A DNA stretch of 60,924 bases, taken from positions 1 through 60,924 of the forward strand of contig JAHBXE010000021.1 in assembly GCA_019636625.1 (NCBI GenBank), given 5' to 3'. Shown piece by piece: positions 34,349 to 43,858 of this stretch. A model generated the notes under the pieces. The model made no database searches and was not told the origin of the DNA. It saw only the letters and a program-made list of their open reading frames with translations. This stretch comes from Phycisphaeraceae bacterium (lineage in GTDB: Bacteria > Planctomycetota > Phycisphaerae > Phycisphaerales > UBA1924). A program made the position numbers and the translations under genes. The number at the start of each line of letters is the position of its first letter. Within the stretch, counting starts at the first letter, position 1.

Positions 34349-35377
34349 TCAGGACGACATCCGTTTGCGTTTCAACTCCCGGTACTTGGCGATCGACATG
34401 AACTCGTACCACGCCATGAGTCGGCAGATGACATAGCCCGGGTAGCCGTCCAGGATGCCGCGACGGATGATGTACCCGTAGATGAACCGCAGGGTGGGCC
34501 GGAACGGCAGCCGGCGCGACCACCGCTTGATCCACCGCCGCCGCTCCACGGGCGACCCGAAAAGGCTGGCCTTGAGCTCGCCGCCCCCGCCGCCTTCCAT
34601 CGTGTGCGCCTCCCACGAGGTGTACCGGTTGTGCTTCTCCACCCATGAATACAGGTCCGGGTAGGCGTAGTGCAGAAAGTCGTGCTTGAGGTACCCCGCC
34701 GGTCCCGTGGAGAGCACCACGTGCTCGTGCACCTCGTTGTCCCCGCTCTGCGTGTTGCCCGCGGTGCCGATCCGCTCGTACCGGCCAACGGCATGCTTGA
34801 ACAGGCGAACGTTCCAGCTCGGGTAGTACCCGCACCCCTTGATCCACCGTCCCATGAAAATGAGCTTTCGGTTCAGCCAGTACCCATCTCCGGAACCCGC
34901 CTTGACCGGGTCGGAGTCCCGCGGGTATGCGCCCGTCACCACCTGCCGAATCTCCTCCGCCAGTTCGGGCGTCACGTGCTCGTCCGCATCGATGATCAGC
35001 ACCCATTCGTGCTTCCACGGCACGTTCGCCAACGCCCAGTTCCGCTTCTTCGGCCATCCTTCCGCCGACACGTAGAACTGGTACACGTCCGCCCCCATCG
35101 CCTGGGACAACGCGACCGTCCGATCCTTGCTCTGGCTGTCGATCACCGTCACTTCACCCGCCCACTGCAGGTGGCGCAGGCACTCGACGATGTTCGCTTC
35201 TTCATTTTTTACCGGCACCAGCACCGACACCGGCACCGATCGTGCCGCTGGCCATCGACCCGGTGGCAACCGCGTGGCATCCACTTCGCCCATCAGGCGA
35301 TCCGCGTCCGCGTGCCGCGGCTCGGGAACGGCACCGTGACCAACCGCGGGAGTCTCAATCAGATTCGATCCTGTCAT
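34349..35377 (-). CDS. Glycosyltransferase family 2
   Basis: 342 aa. It is a GT-A enzyme with 'VSVLVPVKNEEANIVECLRHL', 'EVTVIDSQSKDRT' and the DxD-type 'VLIIDADEHVTPEL'. The C-terminal part (LKHDFLHYAYPDLYSWVEKHNRYTSWEA, given in part) is like LPS-core WaaE/KdtX-type transferases. The first 45 residues before the fold are variable, and a later start is possible. It sits 11 nt from the gene at 35388-36644. Confidence 0.88.
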   Translation of the reverse strand: MTGSNLIETPAVGHGAVPEPRHADADRLMGEVDATRLPPGRWPAARSVPVSVLVPVKNEEANIVECLRHLQWAGEVTVIDSQSKDRTVALSQAMGADVYQFYVSAEGWPKKRNWALANVPWKHEWVLIIDADEHVTPELAEEIRQVVTGAYPRDSDPVKAGSGDGYWLNRKLIFMGRWIKGCGYYPSWNVRLFKHAVGRYERIGTAGNTQSGDNEVHEHVVLSTGPAGYLKHDFLHYAYPDLYSWVEKHNRYTSWEAHTMEGGGGGELKASLFGSPVERRRWIKRWSRRLPFRPTLRFIYGYIIRRGILDGYPGYVICRLMAWYEFMSIAKYRELKRKRMSS

Positions 35378-35387
35378 GGGCAGATCC

Positions 35388-36644
35388 TCATGATAGCTTT
35401 CCGCCCTTCGAGCCGGCGCTGGCTAGACCGGTCTCAAGCACATCGCAGAACCGCCCCGACAACTCCCGCTTCGACAAGCTCGAGGAAATCACCTTTGCCG
35501 CCCGCTCGCCCATGGCCGCGAGCTCCGCGGCGGGCGTGGCGAGGGCCTCCCGCAGCGTACGCACCGCGCCGTCAACATCCCCGTGCGCGATGTGCCAGCC
35601 GATGCGGTGCTGCTCGATGAGGTCGCTGACGTGGCAGGGCTTGGGCCCCAGCAGCAGCACCGGCCTCGACACCGCCATCGCCCCGTACACCTTGCACGGG
35701 TGCACAATCCCGACAACGTCATCCCCGACGCTCACGACATGCACGTCCGCCGCCGAGAGCGAAAAGCGGATTCGGTCGAACGGCTGGTACGGCAGCGAGC
35801 GGATGTTCTTCACCCCCGCCGCCACCTTCTCCTCCACCTCTTTCTTCCCGCCCCCCCCGCCGATGCACATCACCACCAGCCGCGGCTCATCCTGCAGCCG
35901 TTCCGCCGCGTCCAGCAGCGTGCGGATCGGGTTCGCCGGCGAGTGGTTCCCCGAGTACATCACGACGAACTTTCCTTCCAGCGCATGCTCGCGCCGGAAT
36001 GGGTTCTCCTCGTGCGGGATGTTCTCCAGCTTGTCCTCGTGCGGCCACGGCGGCATCGTGTGCGTCTTGGCCGCGACGTCCAGCTTCCGCTGCACGCGCT
36101 CGCCCATGAACCGGTCCAGCACGACGATGTCGCTCGCCCGCCGGTACGTCCAGCGGTTGAACAGGTTGAACACCCTCGCCATCAGTGATCGCTCCGTGAT
36201 CTTTCCCAGCGCGATCATCTGATCCGGGTTCAGGTCCATCAGCCAGTACTTCAGCGGCACGCCGCGGAGCACGCTGATGACCACCCCCGCCACACCGCAG
36301 AAGGGAGGGCTGGTCGACACCATCACGCCGCACAGCCCTCGCGTGAACACCCCGCGCACCATCGCCTGAATCAGGAAGATCCACTGCGCCAGCAGCCGCA
36401 CCGCGATCGACGACTTGCCAAAGCTCGACAGCGGCAGCCGCCGCACCTCCACACCGTTGAGCACCTCGCGCGCCGGATACTTCTGTTTCGGGTTGTCGTA
36501 CCCCCGGGCCGAGGCGTACACCACCACGCGGTACCCCCGCCGGGCCATCTCCACCGCCGCGTCCGCGATGTGCTGCCCCACCGAGGCCGGGTCCGGCACG
36601 TACACCTGGCTGATGATCAGGAAGGTCTTCTTCAAGCGCGGCAC
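35388..36644 (-). CDS. Glycosyltransferase, WcaI-like GT4
   Basis: 418 aa with a GTG start. It has the N-terminal 'ISQVYVPDPASVGQHIADAAVEMARRGYRVVVYAS' lobe and, in the C-terminal lobe, 'FVVMYSGNHSPANPIRTLLDAA', 'SAADVHVVSVGDDVVGIVHPCKVYGAM' (each given in part here as YSGNHSP and VHPCKVYGAM). This matches the WcaI type of GT4, which transfers fucose in colanic acid, but the donor here is unknown. A hydrophobic segment 'GLCGVMVSTSPPFCGVAGVVISVL' may attach it to the membrane. It lies 9 nt downstream of the epimerase gene. Confidence 0.87.
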   Translation of the reverse strand: MPRLKKTFLIISQVYVPDPASVGQHIADAAVEMARRGYRVVVYASARGYDNPKQKYPAREVLNGVEVRRLPLSSFGKSSIAVRLLAQWIFLIQAMVRGVFTRGLCGVMVSTSPPFCGVAGVVISVLRGVPLKYWLMDLNPDQMIALGKITERSLMARVFNLFNRWTYRRASDIVVLDRFMGERVQRKLDVAAKTHTMPPWPHEDKLENIPHEENPFRREHALEGKFVVMYSGNHSPANPIRTLLDAAERLQDEPRLVVMCIGGGGGKKEVEEKVAAGVKNIRSLPYQPFDRIRFSLSAADVHVVSVGDDVVGIVHPCKVYGAMAVSRPVLLLGPKPCHVSDLIEQHRIGWHIAHGDVDGAVRTLREALATPAAELAAMGERAAKVISSSLSKRELSGRFCDVLETGLASAGSKGGKLS

Positions 36645-36653
36645 CTTGCGCGA

Positions 36654-37883
36654 TCAGCGCCGGCCCGCGGCGCGCCCTTTGGCCTTCTTCGCCGGCTTCC
36701 GGGCCGGCTTTGACTTCTTCGCCTTCTTCGCGGGCCGGGCCGCCTTGACGGTGCCGGACGCCTTCCCGTTGTACGTCGCCGGGATTCCCTGCTTCCACGT
36801 GTCCGCGAATCGCGACTCGGGATTGAACCCGTCGCCCGGGATCGGGTGCGAGCCCTTGGTGAACGTGCTGATGCTCGACAGGTGCGCTGTCTTCGCGTTG
36901 TACTTCGCCGTGAACTCGTCGTAGATCCAGCGGTAGGTTCTTTCCATCCCGTCCCGCAGGCGCGTGTCCGGCTCCCAGTTCAGGTACGACCGGATCTTGG
37001 TGTTGTCGCTGTTGCGCCCCGCCACGCCCCGCGGCGCATCGAGCTTGTAATGCCGGTTGAGCTTGATTCCCGCGATGTCTTCCGCGATGTCCACGAGCTG
37101 GTTGATCGAGACCAGCTCGGAACTGCCCAGGTTGATCGGCTCGAGGATGTTCGAGTGCGTGATGAGCTGGATCCCCTTGAGGCAGTCATCGATGTACATG
37201 AACGACCGCGTCTGCGTGCCGTCGCCCCAGATCTCGATGTCGTGCTTCCCGCTCACCACCGCCGCGATCACCTTCCGGCAAATCGCCGCCGGCGCCTTCT
37301 CCCGCCCGCCTTCCCACGTTCCGTTGGGCCCGTACACGTTGTGGAACCGCGCCACCCGCGTGTTGAGCCCGAAGTCCTCGCGGAAGTGCCGGCACATCCG
37401 CTCGGAAAAGAGCTTCTCCCACCCGTACCCATCCTCCGGCAGCCCCGGGTACGCGTCCGCTTCCTTGAGCGCGGTGATCTTCGGGTCCTTCTGCTTGTCC
37501 GCGTTGTACACGCACGCCGATGAGCTGTAGAAGAACCGATCGACCCCCGCCTCCTGCGCCGCCATGATCATGTGCGTGTTCGTCAGCACGCTCAGCATGC
37601 ACAGCGCCTTGTTGTTCTCGATGAACCCCATCCCCCCCATGTCCGCCGCCAACTGGTAAACCTCTTTCGCGCCTTTGCACAAGGTCCGGCATATGCGGAA
37701 GTCGCGGCAGTCACCCTTCATCGGACCGGCAAAGTTCTCCGCCTTCCGGTGAACCTGGTACCACTCATCCAGCGGCTTGATGTCCGCCGCGCGAACCCGG
37801 TACCCCTTCCTCAGGAAGTCCGCCACCAGGTGCCCTCCGATGAAGCCACCTGCGCCCGCGACGACGACCAACTCGCTCTTCAT
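36654..37883 (-). CDS. GDP-mannose 3,5-epimerase-like SDR enzyme with Lys-rich tail
   Basis: 409 aa. It is an extended SDR enzyme: NAD-binding GAGGFIGGHL (10-19), 'YSSSACVY', the 'YGWEKL' YxxxK catalytic pair and 'GGREKAPAAICRK', which closely follows plant/bacterial GDP-mannose 3,5-epimerase. It probably makes an activated sugar for the cluster. After the normal end there is a 30-residue Lys/Ala/Pro/Arg tail (AARPAKKAKKSKPARKPAKK) like histone H1 or chlamydial Hc1, which is not part of the family. The start at MKSELVVVAG is chosen for the fold. Confidence 0.88.
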   Translation of the reverse strand: MKSELVVVAGAGGFIGGHLVADFLRKGYRVRAADIKPLDEWYQVHRKAENFAGPMKGDCRDFRICRTLCKGAKEVYQLAADMGGMGFIENNKALCMLSVLTNTHMIMAAQEAGVDRFFYSSSACVYNADKQKDPKITALKEADAYPGLPEDGYGWEKLFSERMCRHFREDFGLNTRVARFHNVYGPNGTWEGGREKAPAAICRKVIAAVVSGKHDIEIWGDGTQTRSFMYIDDCLKGIQLITHSNILEPINLGSSELVSINQLVDIAEDIAGIKLNRHYKLDAPRGVAGRNSDNTKIRSYLNWEPDTRLRDGMERTYRWIYDEFTAKYNAKTAHLSSISTFTKGSHPIPGDGFNPESRFADTWKQGIPATYNGKASGTVKAARPAKKAKKSKPARKPAKKAKGRAAGRR

Positions 37884-38105
37884 TACCACGTCCCTCGGCC
37901 GATCTCGGCGGCCCAACCGTCATCCCATGGAGGTCCATGGATGCCACGTCTCAGTTATCAACCAGACCCGCCCGAGCCTCCTTCGAGCGGCCACAACCGC
38001 TTCGGACCTACGGATCATACGAACCGCTGGTTCGAGTGCAGTATCGGCACGGAACACATCCGGTTTCAGCCTCAAAGCCCCCTGCTTCGGGATCTTCCCC
38101 CACCT

Positions 38106-39167
38106 TCAGCCGGCGCCAAGTACCCTCCCGATGGCCCCGATCAGTTCCCCGTGCACCCGCGGCGGCGCGGCCACAATCCCCCGATTCTTCGACAGGTGCC
38201 TCCCCTGCGAGAAGTCCAACTCCCGTCCCTCAATGTCTGTCACCGCCACGCCGCTCTCCGCCGCGATCAGCGCCCCCGCCGCATGGTCCCAAATAAGTTC
38301 CTGATAACCCTTCTTGGTCGGCATCCGGAGGTAGACATCCGCCTGCCCCCGCGCCACCACGGCATACTTCGCCTGGCTGTCGATCCGCACGGCTTCCCGC
38401 TGCTTGATCCCCCGCGCGGCCAAGTCCGCCATCACCCGTCCCGTCTGGTCAAAGTTCGAGTGCGACTCTTCCACCGAAGTGCAGAGCGTGATCGGATCCT
38501 CTTCCCGATGCGCCAGCCGAGTGATCCTCCTGGGTGCCCCACCGCTCTTGGGTGGCCTGCCGCTCCGCGGCGGGTCTTCACCCCCTTCATCTGCCCCCAT
38601 CTCATACACCCCCTCCCCCTTGATGCAGAAGTAGATCGTCCCATGCCGGTCCGGCCGATCCACGGGTGCCGAAAAATCCCTCGCCAAGTTCGGGCACCCG
38701 AGCACACCGACAACCGGCAGACCTCGCTCGATGTAGCACAGCGACACCGCGTACTGACCGCCGCGCAAGAAGCCCTTGGTCCCATCGATCGGATCGAGCG
38801 TCCAGAACGCCGCGTGATGTGGATCGCCCGCGCCGTCGTCCATCGCCAGCAGCAAGGCATCTTCTGTGACGTCCGGCCACGCCTCTCTCGCCGCCTCGAC
38901 CGTCGCGGCCAAGTGCCCCGCGTTCTCCGGATTGCGCAGGAACGCTGAAGTTTCCTCCCCAACCAGGATCAACTCCCCTCCCAGCCGCTCGCGCAGCGCC
39001 CACGCCACCACCGCCTGGCTCGCGTAATCGGCGACGGTCACCGGGCTCTTGTCATCCTTGACAATCCGCGCCACCGCCTGCATGTTCGCCTGCACCGCCC
39101 GCGTCACACGGCAGGCGCCGGCGACCGCGGCGAGACCGGCTTCCAGAAGCTTCGCATAGTCAGCCAT
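38106..39167 (-). CDS. cysQ: 3'(2'),5'-bisphosphate nucleotidase (CysQ/Hal2-like)
   Basis: 353 aa. It dephosphorylates PAP (the by-product of sulfotransferases) and PAPS. It has the metal-binding motifs of the inositol-phosphatase superfamily: 'VGEE' (69-72), 'DPIDGTKGF' (125-133) and 'WDHAAG' near the C-terminus. It is longer than E. coli CysQ (246 aa) and closer in size to Hal2/SAL1-type enzymes. The Met at MADYAKLLEA is chosen. It lies 67 nt from cysC on the same strand, a pairing that suggests PAPS metabolism and sulfation. Confidence 0.9.
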   Translation of the reverse strand: MADYAKLLEAGLAAVAGACRVTRAVQANMQAVARIVKDDKSPVTVADYASQAVVAWALRERLGGELILVGEETSAFLRNPENAGHLAATVEAAREAWPDVTEDALLLAMDDGAGDPHHAAFWTLDPIDGTKGFLRGGQYAVSLCYIERGLPVVGVLGCPNLARDFSAPVDRPDRHGTIYFCIKGEGVYEMGADEGGEDPPRSGRPPKSGGAPRRITRLAHREEDPITLCTSVEESHSNFDQTGRVMADLAARGIKQREAVRIDSQAKYAVVARGQADVYLRMPTKKGYQELIWDHAAGALIAAESGVAVTDIEGRELDFSQGRHLSKNRGIVAAPPRVHGELIGAIGRVLGAG

Positions 39168-39234
39168 GTGCCATGGTACGGCCACCACGACCCACCGCGG
39201 CATCATTCCTGTTGGAAAGGATGACCGGAACGGC

Positions 39235-39858
39235 TCAATCGGCCCAGGTCGGCAGGGCGCCCCGCTTGCTCAACTCCGCCAGGCACACCTTCACGCTCTC
39301 TTCCACGCTCATCGTCGCGGGCTTGAGCACCAGCTCCGGCTTCTCCGGCGCCTCGTACGGATCATCGATCCCCGTAAACCCCTTCAACTCGCCCGCCCGA
39401 GCCTTCTTATAGAGCCCCTTCGGGTCGCGCTGCTCGCACACCTCGATCGGCGCATCCACGAACACCTCGATGAACGCGATCCCATCTTTCTCGTGCATCT
39501 GCCGCGCCAGGTCCCGGTCCTTCCGGTACGGACTGATGAAGCTCGTCAGCGCGATGCACCCGGAGTCCGCGAACAGCTTGGCGACCTCGCCGATCCGCCG
39601 AATGTTCTCCGCCCGGTCCTCCGCGGAGAAACCCAGGTTCTTGTTCAGACCGTGCCGGATGTTGTCCCCATCCAGCCGGTAGCAATGCACGCCCCGCTGC
39701 ACCAGCACCTGCTCCAAAGCGGATGCAATGGTCGACTTCCCCGAGGCCGAAAGCCCCGTGAACCACATCGTGCACCCCCGGGCTTTGAGCAGCTTCCAGC
39801 GTTCCTCGCGGGTCAGATTTCCGGCATGCCAGTGAATGTTGGTTGCTTTCTGAGTCAT
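39235..39858 (-). CDS. cysC: Adenylyl-sulfate kinase
   Basis: 207 aa. It phosphorylates APS to PAPS, the donor for sulfate transfer. It has the P-loop GLSASGKST (35-43), '[22 protein letters not shown]' (given as [10 protein letters not shown]), 'ISPYRKDR' and '[20 protein letters not shown]'. The start at [10 protein letters not shown] matches the family. No ATP sulfurylase (cysDN or sat) is adjacent. It is the first gene of the minus-strand run that continues into the polysaccharide cluster. Confidence 0.95.
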   Translation of the reverse strand: MTQKATNIHWHAGNLTREERWKLLKARGCTMWFTGLSASGKSTIASALEQVLVQRGVHCYRLDGDNIRHGLNKNLGFSAEDRAENIRRIGEVAKLFADSGCIALTSFISPYRKDRDLARQMHEKDGIAFIEVFVDAPIEVCEQRDPKGLYKKARAGELKGFTGIDDPYEAPEKPELVLKPATMSVEESVKVCLAELSKRGALPTWAD

Positions 39859-39984
39859 GGGGGGCGAGTGTAGCGCTTCACCTTGCTGGAGTCCGGCCGT
39901 TGTTCGTATCACGCACGACCGGAGCTCGCCAGCCGACGTCCCTTGGCGGCGTATTCCGTCGGAATCCTCCCTCATCACACATTT

Positions 39985-41137
39985 GGAACATCTGAACAAT
40001 ACCGCGTGTGTGGTGTCGGATGAAACGGGCGCATGTGAACTCGAGGAGGTCGGGTGCTTGGTTGGAGGAACTTCCCCGCGGCTCACGCCGCTCTCAGGCT
40101 CAGGCTCCTCTTGATGTTGCACGCGGTCAGGGTCAGGGCGAAGTCCAGGGCGTTGCGTTCTCGGCCTCGGTACCTCACCCTCCGGTACCCGAGTTGCTGC
40201 TTGAGCATCGCCGTGGGATGCTCGACCCGGGCCCGGCCTTTGGACACCAGCCGGTTCCACCGCTCCTGCCAGTCGTAGAGCTTCTTCTGCCCGCGGTTGC
40301 GTTTGTAGCAGATGCCGTCGATCACGCCGCGCGACCGCAGCGCCTCCCGGCGTGCGCGGTCCGAGTACGCACTGTCGGCCAGCACCAGCTTGGCCTCCCG
40401 ATCGGTCAGCTCATCGATGTAGTTGCTGTCGTGCTCCTTGGCCGTGCCGAAGCGGTAGTCCGTCACGATCCCCGACAGGTCCGCCGCGATGTGCCCCTTG
40501 TACCCGTGGTGCGGCACGCCGTGCTTGCTCGTGAAGCTGGCGTCCTGGTCGCGTGTGGTTGTGCCGTCGGGACGGGGCCGGCCGCGTGGGGCCTCGATGA
40601 TCGTCGCATCCACCATCGTCCCCTCCTTGACCAACAGGCCCTGACGCTCGATGTGCTTCACGACCGCGTCGAAGATGACATCGTGGAGGCCGGCCTCGCG
40701 CAGGCGGGCCCGGAACTTCACGAACGTGGTCTCATCGGGCGTGGTGTCCGTGAAGGACAGCCCGACGAACTTGCGGAAGCTGATCCGGTCCTTGAGCGCC
40801 TCCTCCAGCCCGGGGTCCGACAGGTTGTTCCACTTGGCCAGCATCAGGCACTTGAGCATCAGCACCGGGCTCCAGGCCGGCCGGCCCGCCCCGGTCCCCC
40901 TGTACTCCGGCAGCTTCAGGATCGGCGCCGCCAGCTTCTCCCACGGCGTGGCCACGTCGAGCCGCTCCAGCAGCGCCCCCGACCGCGGCCCGCCCAGCTC
41001 CACCATCATCGCGTCCACAAAGCCCAGCGACTCGTTCTTCCGCATGCCCATGATCGTCTCCATGCCGCCCGATTCACCCGGCCGCATTCAGGTACGATCA
41101 TTCTCGCACAACGGTTGCGCGATTGTTCAGAGATTCC
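39985..41137. mobile_element. IS5-family insertion sequence, complete
   Basis: The ends are imperfect inverted repeats: GGAACATCTGAACAAT at 39985 and the reverse complement of GGAATCTCTGAACAAT ending at 41137. The flanks carry ATTT on both sides (39981-39984 and 41138-41141), a probable 4-bp target duplication. The element is about 1153 bp and has one intact transposase gene. It inserted 127 bp upstream of cysC. Confidence 0.85.
40083..41063 (-). CDS. IS5-family DDE transposase
   Basis: 326 aa from [14 protein letters not shown]; later Mets at 41051 and 41045 are also possible. It has the IS5-type N-terminal '[36 protein letters not shown]' (given in part: [18 protein letters not shown]). 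The catalytic residues are visible in '[12 protein letters not shown]' (first D), '[10 protein letters not shown]' (second D) and '[17 protein letters not shown]' (E). There is no frameshift or premature stop, so it is probably active or recently active. Confidence 0.95.
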   Translation of the reverse strand: METIMGMRKNESLGFVDAMMVELGGPRSGALLERLDVATPWEKLAAPILKLPEYRGTGAGRPAWSPVLMLKCLMLAKWNNLSDPGLEEALKDRISFRKFVGLSFTDTTPDETTFVKFRARLREAGLHDVIFDAVVKHIERQGLLVKEGTMVDATIIEAPRGRPRPDGTTTRDQDASFTSKHGVPHHGYKGHIAADLSGIVTDYRFGTAKEHDSNYIDELTDREAKLVLADSAYSDRARREALRSRGVIDGICYKRNRGQKKLYDWQERWNRLVSKGRARVEHPTAMLKQQLGYRRVRYRGRERNALDFALTLTACNIKRSLSLRAA

Positions 41138-41323
41138 ATTTGCCGTGTCGCGGTGCTCCCGCATGATCGACTTTCTCCATCGCCGACAGATCAGCCTTTT
41201 GAAAGCCGGCTGCTTGATGTAGGCTGAACCCTCCAGTCCGCCGGAGCCACCAGTCGGCATGCTCCCAGGTACGTCGCCTCGCGGGCACTTCGCGTGGGTT
41301 CGGCACAGTTCGGAGGTCTCGTC

Positions 41324-43018
41324 ATGAATCGCAATGTCATGTGTTTGCCGCTCTTTCTGGCGGCGGGTACCGCCCATGGCCAATGGTCGGACAACTTCAA
41401 CCGGCCCGATGGCCCCATCGGTCCCAATTGGACCGTGGTCAGCGGCACCTGGGCGGTCGAATCCAACCAAGGCCGTCACACGGGAACCGGCGTCAACACC
41501 ATCCTTCAGCACAACGCCGCGAACCTTTTGTACAACCTGTCGGTGACGACGTTGGACATTTACCGAATCCCGGGCAACACGGCCAACGCGTTCGTAGCCG
41601 TGATGATCGGCTTGGGCGGCACCAACCCAATTCAGGTCAAGATTCAGGCTCAGGCGGGAACGACCAACTTCTCGAACATCGGCATTTACCGCCTGTCGGG
41701 TGGGACATGGGGGGCATGGACCGGCGGCCTGCCGTTCGGCGCGCTGACGGCCCCTTTTGAGTCCGCCCGCATGACTGTCTCGTTTCCGGACGCCAACACA
41801 CTCAAGTGTGAACTGGACACCAACTTCGATGGCATACCCGATCAGACCTACACCTCCGGCAACGTGACCTCCCTGAGCCTCGGAACTCAGTACGGCATCG
41901 GCGCCTGGCTCCAGAACGCCACCTTCGATAACTGGTCCGTGACCACTCCGGGACCGACCGGTGCATGCTGCCTTACTTCTGGCGCTTCGAACTGCGTCGT
42001 GACGACGGCGAGCGGCTGCAGCAATCTCGGCGGGACCTACAACGGTGACGGCTCGACGTGCGCCACCGCCAACTGCCCGCCGTTGCCCACCGGGGCGTGC
42101 TGCAAGTCCGATGGAACCTGTGAGGTCCTGACGCAGGCGGGTTGTGCGACTGCCGGCGGCACCTACGCCGGCAACAACGTGAGCTGCGCGGCGGCGAACT
42201 GCCCGCCGGCCGGGGCGTGCTGCTTCTTCTCGACGTGCTCGACGCTGACCTCGGCGGCCTGCACGGCCCAGGGCGGGGCGTGGCTGGGGGCCGGGTCGGC
42301 CTGCGGCTCGTGCCCGACGCCGTACGCCGAGACGGGTGACGCCGGGGACCTGCCGGCGACGGCGCAGAACGTCAACGGATCGGGCACGCTCATCGGGATC
42401 ACGGGCACGTTGACGACGACCGACGCGGACATGTTCAAGATCAACATCTGCAACGCGGCGAACTTCCGCGCCAGCACGGCGAACCTGACCACGTTCGACA
42501 CGCAGCTGTTCCTGTTCCGGCCCAACGGAACGGGCGTGACGTTCAACGACGACAACCCGGCGCCCGGCACGGGCACGACGTCGACGATCGGGAGCGCGAT
42601 CGTCGGCGCGGCGGGCAACGGGGAGTACTACCTGGCGATCTCGCAGTACGACAAGGACCCGCTGGGGGCCACGACCAGCGGGGAGATCTGGCTCGACACG
42701 CCGTTCAACGTGGAGCGGGCGCCCGACGGCCCGGCCGCGGCCGAGCCGGTGGGGAGCTGGAGCGTGACGACGGGCGCGGGCGGGGCGTACGGGATCCAGT
42801 TGAGCGGGGCGTGCTACCTGTCGGCGGGCGGGTGCTACGCCAACTGCGACGGGTCCACGGGTACCCCGTTGCTCACTGCCAACGACTTCCAGTGCTTCCT
42901 GAACAAGTACGCGGCGAACGACACGTACGCGAACTGCGATGGATCCACGGGCAACCCGCTGCTGACGGCGAACGACTTCCAGTGCTTCCTGAACAAGTAC
43001 GCTGCTGGGTGCACGTGA
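41324..43018 (+). CDS. Secreted Cys-rich-repeat protein with GC-type dockerin
   Basis: 564 aa. GGAGG precedes the ATG, and the signal peptide is MNRNVMCLPLFLAAGTAHGQ. Residues 20-210 form a beta-rich domain like LamG/concanavalin folds (WSDNFNRPDGPIGPNW). Three Cys-rich repeats follow (GACCLTSGASNCV, GACCKSDGTCEVL, GACCFFSTCSTL) of the same kind as in the multicopper oxidase fusion. Then comes a domain of the DVUA0089/PPC type (TTTDADMFKINIC...FDTQLFLFRPNG), and finally two perfect dockerin repeats. Extracellular; substrate unknown. Confidence 0.88.
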   Translation: MNRNVMCLPLFLAAGTAHGQWSDNFNRPDGPIGPNWTVVSGTWAVESNQGRHTGTGVNTILQHNAANLLYNLSVTTLDIYRIPGNTANAFVAVMIGLGGTNPIQVKIQAQAGTTNFSNIGIYRLSGGTWGAWTGGLPFGALTAPFESARMTVSFPDANTLKCELDTNFDGIPDQTYTSGNVTSLSLGTQYGIGAWLQNATFDNWSVTTPGPTGACCLTSGASNCVVTTASGCSNLGGTYNGDGSTCATANCPPLPTGACCKSDGTCEVLTQAGCATAGGTYAGNNVSCAAANCPPAGACCFFSTCSTLTSAACTAQGGAWLGAGSACGSCPTPYAETGDAGDLPATAQNVNGSGTLIGITGTLTTTDADMFKINICNAANFRASTANLTTFDTQLFLFRPNGTGVTFNDDNPAPGTGTTSTIGSAIVGAAGNGEYYLAISQYDKDPLGATTSGEIWLDTPFNVERAPDGPAAAEPVGSWSVTTGAGGAYGIQLSGACYLSAGGCYANCDGSTGTPLLTANDFQCFLNKYAANDTYANCDGSTGNPLLTANDFQCFLNKYAAGCT

Positions 43019-43028
43019 GTCCCTGATG

Positions 43029-43060
43029 CATCGAAGTCCCGCAAGGCCGGGACTTCGATG
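43029..43060. repeat. Palindrome A (copy 1)
   Basis: CATCGAAGTCCC - GCAAGGCC - GGGACTTCGATG. It lies 10 bp after a stop codon in a convergent gap and is directly followed by a B element. Confidence 0.9.
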
Positions 43061-43067
43061 GCACGGG

Positions 43068-43111
43068 TTCAAAGATGGCCACGGGTGGGAGAGAGGTTGG
43101 CCATCTTTGAA
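43068..43111. repeat. Palindrome B (copy 1)
   Basis: TTCAAAGATGGCCA and TGGCCATCTTTGAA arms around a 16-nt purine-rich centre. Confidence 0.95.
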
Positions 43112-43212
43112 GTCGGACGATGAGCGATGAGGGCGTCCGGAAGGGCGCCCTCTTTCTTTGGGTTCATTTGGGTGGGGGTGGGGAGTGGGTGGGGTGGACG
43201 TGAGCTTGAGGG

Positions 43213-43244
43213 CATCGAAGTCCCGCACGGCCGGGACTTGGATG
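43213..43244. repeat. Palindrome A (copy 2)
   Basis: Same stem as copy 1 with one change in the right arm. It lies 23 bp from the end of the sulfotransferase gene. Confidence 0.85.
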
Positions 43245-43267
43245 GCACGGGTGGCGCGGGGGCCGGA

Positions 43268-43858
43268 TCAGGGTTGGCGCGGGGCTCGGTTGCGGTAGAG
43301 GGAGGATTCGACGGCCGCGGCCATGGCGGGGGCCTTGTCGGGGATGGCGAGGAAGGCGGCGATGCGGGCGGCCTGGGCGTGGGGGTCGGCGAGGATGTCG
43401 TGGTGGTGGACGTCGAGGCAGGACATGTTGGGCTGGGCGGCGGCCCAGGCGCGGGCGGCGTCGAGTTGGGCGGCGAAGATCTGCTTGAGGGCATCGGGGT
43501 TGAGGCGCGCGCCGGAGCGGCCCGCGCGTTCGAGCATCTTGTGCTGGGAGGCGAGCACCTCGTCGAGGTTGCGGTGGATGAAGATGACCCGGTAGCGGTG
43601 GGTGGGGGGAAGGTCCTTGAGGAGGGCGTGGATGACCTTCACGGCCGTGCCGGGGGCGCGGTCGAGCCAGGCGGGGTCGGTGCGGGTGTGCTTGACCGCC
43701 TCGAGTTCGAAGTAGCCTTGGGGGTTGTCGGGATCGGGGGTTCTTACTGAATCGGTGAGCGGAGGGATGCCGGCGGCGGCGAGCATTTGCATGAGCATGG
43801 AGGTGCCGGAGCGGGGAAGCCCTGAGACAACGGTGATCGGGGGCGAGGTGTGGGTCAT
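43268..43858 (-). CDS. Sulfotransferase family protein
   Basis: 196 aa. The N-terminal 'VVSGLPRSGTSMLMQML' is the 5'-phosphosulfate-binding loop of PAPS-dependent sulfotransferases, and 'RVIFIHRNLDEVLASQ' fits the 3'-phosphate-binding segment. It transfers sulfate from PAPS to an unknown acceptor such as a sugar. The start is at MTHTSPPI (a 10-residue upstream extension is possible). It is a short member of the family. Its co-occurrence with cysC and cysQ a few kb away suggests a sulfation pathway. Confidence 0.88.
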   Translation of the reverse strand: MTHTSPPITVVSGLPRSGTSMLMQMLAAAGIPPLTDSVRTPDPDNPQGYFELEAVKHTRTDPAWLDRAPGTAVKVIHALLKDLPPTHRYRVIFIHRNLDEVLASQHKMLERAGRSGARLNPDALKQIFAAQLDAARAWAAAQPNMSCLDVHHHDILADPHAQAARIAAFLAIPDKAPAMAAAVESSLYRNRAPRQP

